The notes below the pieces were generated by a model, which saw only the letters and a program-made list of their open reading frames with translations, made no database searches and was not told the DNA's origin. From Chitinophaga pinensis (GTDB lineage: Bacteria > Bacteroidota > Bacteroidia > Flavobacteriales_D > Crocinitomicaceae), in contig CAMBRH010000102.1 in assembly GCA_945870115.1 (NCBI GenBank), positions 1 through 10,795 on the forward strand: a stretch of DNA of 10,795 nucleotides, written 5' to 3'. Made by a program: the position numbers and the translations under genes. How positions within the stretch are numbered: the stretch's first letter is position 1; the number at the start of each line of letters is the position of its first letter. Of this stretch, positions 6,566-10,795 are shown one piece after another.

Positions 6566-7869
6566 CCGATTCTTCTAATATCTGCTCCTAAATTATTTAA
6601 ACGAATATCAATATCTTGATACCCACGATCTATTTGTTCAATGTTGTGAATTACACTTTTCCCTTTTGCTGATAAAGCAGCAATTAACAAGGAAACTCCC
6701 GCACGAATATCTGGCGAAGTCATCGAAATTCCTTTCAAAGTATGTTCGTTATTCATACCTATTACTGAAGCTCTATGTGGATCACACAAAATAATTTGTG
6801 CTCCCATGTCGATTAATTTATCAACGAAAAATAAGCGTGATTCAAACATTTTTTGGTGAATCAAAACACTTCCTTTCGCTTGAGTCGCGACAACCAAAAT
6901 GATGGAAAGTAAATCTGGTGTGAATAATGGCCAAGGTCCATCAGCAATTGTTAATAGCGAACCATCAATAAAAGTATCAATTTCGTAATTATCTTGTGCA
7001 GGAACGAAAATATCGTCACCTCTGCGCTCTAATTTTATTCCTAATTTTCTGAATACATTCGGAATGATTCCAAGATTATCCCAGCTAACATCTTTAATTG
7101 TAATTTCAGATTTTGTCATTGCTGCCAAACCAATAAAACTTCCAATTTCTATCATGTCTGGCAAAAGTCTGTGAAAGCAACCACCTAATTTTTCAACACC
7201 TTCAATTGTTAGCATGTTTGAAGCGATTCCTTCAATTTTTGCACCCATTGAATTCAACATTTTACAAAGTTGTTGTAAGTATGGTTCGCATGCTGCATTG
7301 TAAATTGTCGTTTTCCCTTCAGCTAAAACTGCAGCCATTAATACATTTGCCGTTCCAGTAACTGATGGTTCATCCAAATGAATGTATGCTCCTTTTAATT
7401 TTTCAGATTCAATTGTATAAAAATGTTCGCCCGAATCATAATTGAAATTAGCACCCAGTTTTGCTAAACCTTCAAAATGTGTATCAAGTCTTCTTCTTCC
7501 AATTTTATCACCTCCTGGTTTAGGAATGTACCCTTTTCCAAAACGGGCTAAAAGTGGACCAACAATCATAATTGAACCTCTTAATGCTGAAGCTCTTTTT
7601 TTGAAATCTTCACTTTCCAAGTATGCTAAATCAATGTTTTTCGCTTGAAATGTAAATGTTCCTTTTTCAACTTTTTCAGTTTGAACACCCATTACTTGAA
7701 GTAAATTGATTAATTTATTTACGTCAATAATGTCTGGGATATTTGATATTGTAATTTTATCTGGAGTCAATAAAACTGCACACAAAATTTGTAGTGCTTC
7801 ATTTTTTGCTCCTTGAGGAGTTAATTCACCTTTTAAAGGTTTTCCACCGTGGATTTCGAAAGATGCCAT
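6562..7869 (-). CDS. murA: UDP-N-acetylglucosamine 1-carboxyvinyltransferase (MurA), Asp variant
   Basis: MurA transfers enolpyruvate from PEP to UDP-GlcNAc, the first committed cytosolic step of peptidoglycan synthesis. The 435-residue protein is full length and has the two-lobed EPSP-synthase-like fold. Conserved residues are K22 in QGAKNEAL, the loop PKPGGDKIGRRRLDTH (116-131), D319 in FTPDLLS and R389 in SPDIRAGVSLL, with EQIDRGYQDI (411-420) near the end. The residue matching E. coli Cys115, the target of fosfomycin, is Asp121 (GAT at 7507-7509), the replacement known from naturally fosfomycin-resistant MurA enzymes of Mycobacterium and Chlamydia. The start ATG has an A-rich upstream stretch. 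A 150-bp repeat-rich spacer separates it from DUF4290, and its stop overlaps the next start by 4 bp. A separate MurZ-like paralogue cannot be excluded outside the window. Confidence 0.97.
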   Translation of the reverse strand: MASFEIHGGKPLKGELTPQGAKNEALQILCAVLLTPDKITISNIPDIIDVNKLINLLQVMGVQTEKVEKGTFTFQAKNIDLAYLESEDFKKRASALRGSIMIVGPLLARFGKGYIPKPGGDKIGRRRLDTHFEGLAKLGANFNYDSGEHFYTIESEKLKGAYIHLDEPSVTGTANVLMAAVLAEGKTTIYNAACEPYLQQLCKMLNSMGAKIEGIASNMLTIEGVEKLGGCFHRLLPDMIEIGSFIGLAAMTKSEITIKDVSWDNLGIIPNVFRKLGIKLERRGDDIFVPAQDNYEIDTFIDGSLLTIADGPWPLFTPDLLSIILVVATQAKGSVLIHQKMFESRLFFVDKLIDMGAQIILCDPHRASVIGMNNEHTLKGISMTSPDIRAGVSLLIAALSAKGKSVIHNIEQIDRGYQDIDIRLNNLGADIRRIG

Positions 7870-7872
7870 TTT

Positions 7873-8006
7873 TTAGATATTAGATTTTTAGACATTAGAC
7901 ATAGACTTTCAGAATCAAAGGTCAAGAACAATTTAAGTTTGTAACTAAAATTTCGTTTGAGAGAAAATTAAGAGTCTTTGGTCTTGAGACTTGTAGTCTT
8001 TTGTCT
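7873..8006. repeat. GTCT/AGAC-rich degenerate inverted repeat in the DUF4290-murA spacer
   Basis: The left side (7873-7907) is a run of about five 6-8-base units of the type TTAGAY: TTAGATA, TTAGATT, TTTAGAC, ATTAGAC, ATAGAC. The right side (7972-8006) carries the complementary GTCT type: AGTCTTT, GGTCTTG, AGTCTTTT, GTCT. AGACATTAGAC (7890-7900) matches the reverse complement of 7996-8006 at nine of eleven positions, and ATCAAAG (7914-7920) pairs with CTTTGGT (7976-7982) allowing one G-T wobble. The spacer could thus fold into a long imperfect hairpin with a roughly 55-base A+T-rich centre. It contains no reading frame of note. It would lie in the murA leader if DUF4290 and murA are co-transcribed. 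Function is unknown. Confidence 0.6.
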
Positions 8007-8019
8007 CCGCCATAGCGGA
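8006..8019 (-). other. Short GC-rich hairpin directly after the DUF4290 stop codon
   Basis: TCCGC (8006-8010) and GCGGA (8015-8019) form a perfect 5-bp stem with a four-base loop, immediately downstream of the DUF4290 TAA. It stands out as a GC-rich island in A+T-rich sequence. The bases that follow on the minus strand are GACAAAAG, with no T-tract, so it is not a standard intrinsic terminator. It could be an attenuator, an RNA-stability element or one end of the neighbouring repeat. Confidence 0.5.
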
Positions 8020-8673
8020 TTAGTATTTTTTCTTGAAGGTTTTTTTAAATTTTTGAGCTGCGCTTGAATTATTTTGACGAGATGAAGATTTTCTATTCAC
8101 ATTATTGCTCAAACCAAAAGTTTTCAAAATTTGATTTGTTTGCATCAATGAATCTGGATTATCTAATATAAGTTCTCCATTCGATAATTCTTTCAATTGT
8201 TGAACGATAACATCATTTTCTACTGCATCATTGTTATAAGCTAAAAATTGCTTTTTCATAAAGTTTGCAAGTGTATTTTTTAAGTATTCTTTCGCTTTAG
8301 GGTCAGATTCTTTCATTGCCTGACGAATCATACTTTCAGTATATTTACCATAATGTCCAAATCGAATTTTACTTTTTGGATATGACATGATTGCAGGTTT
8401 TTCATTTAAAACTTCCTGAGTTGGCAGTTCATAAGGTGAATCTACATCCAATTTGAATTCTGACATTACAAATAAATGTGTCCAAAGTTTGTGTTTAAAA
8501 TCATCAACATCTCTTAAATGTGGATTCAATTGTCCCATAACTTCAATGATTGCATTTGCTGCCTTATTACGTTCTTCTTTGTCGCCAATTCCCATTGCAT
8601 AAGCAATCATATTTTGAACATTTCTGCCATATTCAGGCAAAATCATCTGAGGACGTTGAGTATTATATTCCAT
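8020..8673 (-). CDS. DUF4290 family protein
   Basis: The 217-residue protein opens with MEYNTQRPQMILPEYGRNVQ, which I recognise as the start of DUF4290, a family found in Bacteroidota and commonly placed next to murA. It appears soluble and largely helical: no signal peptide and no membrane helix. Conserved-looking blocks are the N-terminal NTQRPQ and PEYGRN, the HLRDVDDFKHKLWTHLFVMSEF region (52-73), and the YPKSKIRFGHYGKYTE segment (98-113). The last 30 residues (NRKSSSRQNNSS to KKTFKKKY) are Ser/Asn/Lys-rich and strongly basic, suggesting a disordered tail able to bind nucleic acid or an acidic partner (inference). Biochemical function is unknown to me. It has a good promoter 20 bases upstream and probably heads the DUF4290-murA-tlpA unit, so a role tied to cell-wall growth is plausible but unproven. 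Confidence 0.85.
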   Translation of the reverse strand: MEYNTQRPQMILPEYGRNVQNMIAYAMGIGDKEERNKAANAIIEVMGQLNPHLRDVDDFKHKLWTHLFVMSEFKLDVDSPYELPTQEVLNEKPAIMSYPKSKIRFGHYGKYTESMIRQAMKESDPKAKEYLKNTLANFMKKQFLAYNNDAVENDVIVQQLKELSNGELILDNPDSLMQTNQILKTFGLSNNVNRKSSSRQNNSSAAQKFKKTFKKKY

Positions 8674-8692
8674 GAAAAATTTTGATAGGCAT

Positions 8693-8700
8693 CAAAGATA
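8693..8700 (-). promoter_or_regulatory. Promoter -7 box for the DUF4290-murA-tlpA unit
   Basis: Read on the minus strand, TATCTTTG is an exact match to the Bacteroidota -7 consensus TAnnTTTG. It lies 19 bases before the DUF4290 ATG, so the leader would be only about 10-15 nt. The expected TTG-type -33 element is not clear at the usual spacing; only a T-rich TATTTTC stretch is present. The 61-bp gap after the patatin gene fits a separate promoter here. Confidence 0.6.
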
Positions 8701-8734
8701 GTAATTTTAATTGAAAATAGCTTTTCGTTAATAA

Positions 8735-10795
8735 TTATTTCATTAACATTTTTAACTGCTCTAAAGAATGTTGATTTCCTTTACTTTTTAGCGCTTTTCG
8801 TATTTTTACTTTTTCCTGTTTTGTCAAATGCCACGAAAGTGAAATTCTATCTTTTTGATCTTCTCTCAAATTAAAAACAACTAAATCTATTGGAAAATTA
8901 AATCCATAGGAAGCAATTTTTAAGATTTCATCTTGGTCAAAATCCTGGGTTCGGGGAAAATTATTGTACATGTTTCCGAATGGAAGCGTAAATTTATTAA
9001 ATAAAGAAACTTTGTGAACTGTTTCTCCCTCAAGTATTTTTTTGGTATCACGAATTTTAAGAAAAATGACTCCAGAAGTATTTTCTTTAATCCAATCTTG
9101 CAAAGAAAACAAATATTCCATACCAATTTTAACGCCGTAATTATCTCGAATACCAGCATCCATGACGTGCATTTCTGGATAAGTAGGCATTGAAACCATT
9201 GGTAAAACCAAGGGAAAAGTGGCGTTCATTCTCAAAACTGAAAGAAAACGAATGTTATTATTTCCTTTGAAAAAGGTTTGAAAATCAATATTTTCGTACA
9301 TGTCATTCACTGAACTTGATTTCCCAATACTTGAACATAAAAAAGCCATTGACTGCGAAGAAACTATTAATCTTCTGCCGTCATTTACAATCGTTGGTGA
9401 AAAAATCATTGTTGGAACTAATCCTTTTTCTTCATATCGTTTAAAAAAACGCAAAGATTTGTCCATGACAAAATGCGTGTTTTCATTCAAATGTTGTTCA
9501 AAAGCAAAAGCCCTATCTCTGGTGTAGGAATTATTTCCAACTTTAAATTTTTGCATTCTAAAAAATAAATCATTTGAATAAGCTGAAAAAGACAAGCGAT
9601 TCAATAAATCACTTGAAATTTCTTTAGAATGTCTTGAATTGATCTTGTAGTTTTTGGAACTGTTTTTTTTCATTTCGTCTATTACCAAGGCCCGATAATA
9701 AGCTGCACCAACCATACCTCCTGAAGCTCCAGTTATCATTTGCGTATGTTCAAAAACTTCATTTTGAAATGTTGAATCTAAATGTTGCAACACTGAAAAA
9801 GTCCAAAGTGCACTCCTCGAACCACCACCAGAAGTTAATAGAATAATTAATTTAGGTTTTTCTTTACCAGTATTTTTTTTCCAAAAATTTAATGTGTTTA
9901 GGTAATTTCTTCTAGATTGATTGAAAATTATTTGATCTTCTGCGTGCTTTTGAAGTTCTTTTAGTTCATACTTTTTCAAGTCTTCTTCTTTGTAAGATAA
10001 ACCATATGCATAGTTTTTATATTGAAAATAAGATGTATTCAAACTCAATAAATTCATCAAAACTAAAACGAAAATAATCATTGGATAGGTCCAGTAATAA
10101 AACCATGACATTAGCGAACTTATTATCATCATAATAATCGTAAGTAGCATTATAATACTCATACCAGCGGGTAAATCCAATACTGGATGTTCTCTAAAAA
10201 TACCAAAAAAAATGAAAGAAGTAACGGTCACAATTTCAAAAACAAAGGAACGTTTTTTTGTGATTTTGAAAACATGATCTAGTGTTTTTTTATCAAATTG
10301 TGCCAAGGACCGACTAGCTTTCCATTTTTTTAAGCTTACCATGTAAATAAATGTGCGATCCTTTTTGTACATAAAATACTCGCTCCAATTTATTTTTTTC
10401 CACAAGAAAATATTTAAGGGTTTATCTTCTAAACCTTGGTCTTCTATAATTAATAGCTTTTTATTTGCAGGAAAAAAATAGAAAAAAGAGATTAATAAGA
10501 AAAAAGCAAATCCGCCTAAAAACGAGATATTGTAAATGATTATGTCTCCAATTGTTGCAAATTCTTCCCTAATTTGAAAAACGGAAAATTTGAACATGAA
10601 ATAAATTACAAAAACAAATGGAATAATCGAATTATTCAAACAAAAAGTAATAAAAGGTTTAGGGACAGAAACAATAAATGGATATTTTTTACCTAGTTTC
10701 ATATAACTAAAAGTATGAAATGCAATTGTAAATCCACCTATTGCAAAACCAATAAGTAAAAAAGAAAAAACACTTGTTTCTCCTTGATATTCAGG
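8735..10795 (-). CDS. Membrane-anchored patatin-like phospholipase (5' end outside window)
   Basis: Patatin-like enzymes hydrolyse acyl esters of lipids with a Ser-Asp dyad. The frame stays open through the right edge: 31 codons upstream of the ATG at 10702 include another hydrophobic segment (GETSVFSFLLIGFAIGGFTI), so the true start is outside and at least 686 residues are present. Numbering from the Met at 10702, membrane helices lie at about 17-40, 52-77, 155-168, 177-197 and 201-220. A charged linker (235-283) follows, then the catalytic domain. The oxyanion loop is SGGGSRSALW (291-300), the nucleophile elbow is GASGG with S327, and the catalytic Asp is D515 in MDAGIRDNYG (DAG instead of the commoner DGG/DGA). 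All dyad elements are intact, so it should be active, probably on membrane phospholipids at the inner membrane. Substrate and exact role are unknown. It reads into the DUF4290 promoter region with no clear terminator. Confidence 0.87.
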   Translation of the reverse strand, partial: PEYQGETSVFSFLLIGFAIGGFTIAFHTFSYMKLGKKYPFIVSVPKPFITFCLNNSIIPFVFVIYFMFKFSVFQIREEFATIGDIIIYNISFLGGFAFFLLISFFYFFPANKKLLIIEDQGLEDKPLNIFLWKKINWSEYFMYKKDRTFIYMVSLKKWKASRSLAQFDKKTLDHVFKITKKRSFVFEIVTVTSFIFFGIFREHPVLDLPAGMSIIMLLTIIMMIISSLMSWFYYWTYPMIIFVLVLMNLLSLNTSYFQYKNYAYGLSYKEEDLKKYELKELQKHAEDQIIFNQSRRNYLNTLNFWKKNTGKEKPKLIILLTSGGGSRSALWTFSVLQHLDSTFQNEVFEHTQMITGASGGMVGAAYYRALVIDEMKKNSSKNYKINSRHSKEISSDLLNRLSFSAYSNDLFFRMQKFKVGNNSYTRDRAFAFEQHLNENTHFVMDKSLRFFKRYEEKGLVPTMIFSPTIVNDGRRLIVSSQSMAFLCSSIGKSSSVNDMYENIDFQTFFKGNNNIRFLSVLRMNATFPLVLPMVSMPTYPEMHVMDAGIRDNYGVKIGMEYLFSLQDWIKENTSGVIFLKIRDTKKILEGETVHKVSLFNKFTLPFGNMYNNFPRTQDFDQDEILKIASYGFNFPIDLVVFNLREDQKDRISLSWHLTKQEKVKIRKALKSKGNQHSLEQLKMLMK

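Noticed and set aside
7442..7648. Plus-strand open frame inside murA, and similar frames inside the glycosyltransferase, metK, TlpA-like and patatin genes
   Set aside because: They lie entirely opposite or out of frame within strongly conserved genes, show no family motifs and no start signals; they are shadows of the real genes.
7916..7923. GACCTTTG on the minus strand as a second promoter for murA
   Set aside because: It misses the first T of TAnnTTTG, has no supporting -33 element and lies inside the repeat-rich spacer, where such words occur by repetition.
8727..8747. GTTAAT/ATTAAC inverted repeat around the patatin stop codon as a terminator
   Set aside because: The stem is short and A/T-rich with a nine-base loop and is followed by GAAAAG rather than T residues.

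Overview
The window looks like chromosomal core sequence from a member of the Bacteroidota, most likely a flavobacterium. The DNA is very A+T-rich (judged by eye) and coding is dense. Start codons are preceded by A-rich stretches rather than clear Shine-Dalgarno sites. One promoter matches the Bacteroidota -7 motif TAnnTTTG exactly. DUF4290 next to murA also fits this phylum. I see no mobile element, CRISPR array, tRNA or rRNA.

Layout. Positions 1-2865 are a plus-strand block of three closely packed genes. The first is the 3' end of a DUF2339 multi-pass membrane protein that begins outside the window. It overlaps a DUF3999 protein (signal peptide, two beta-sandwich-like segments, C-terminal membrane anchor), which is followed by a GT4-family glycosyltransferase. 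From 2857 to the right edge every gene is on the minus strand. Read in the direction of transcription (right to left) these are: a membrane-anchored patatin-like phospholipase that runs off the right edge; DUF4290; murA; a TlpA/thioredoxin-like protein; a CorA-type magnesium transporter; metK; and a YihX-like HAD phosphatase. The phosphatase meets the glycosyltransferase tail to tail with a 9-bp overlap.

How the genes work together. DUF4290, murA and the TlpA-like gene look like one transcription unit driven from a promoter at about 8693-8700. The murA stop and the tlpA start share ATGA. MurA carries out the first committed step of peptidoglycan synthesis and the TlpA-like protein is probably an envelope thiol-disulfide protein, so the unit has an envelope theme. 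metK ends in a clear intrinsic terminator and is probably its own unit. The plus-strand block is also envelope-directed, but its substrate cannot be read from sequence.

Points of most interest: MurA carries Asp where the fosfomycin-reactive Cys normally sits; a GTCT/AGAC-rich imperfect inverted repeat plus a small GC hairpin fills the DUF4290-murA spacer; the patatin-like protein has a large membrane domain and is cut at the window edge; and a DUF2339-DUF3999 pair is linked to a lone glycosyltransferase. Nothing here clearly amounts to a new defence, mobile or biosynthetic system. Most of the window is ordinary housekeeping sequence.
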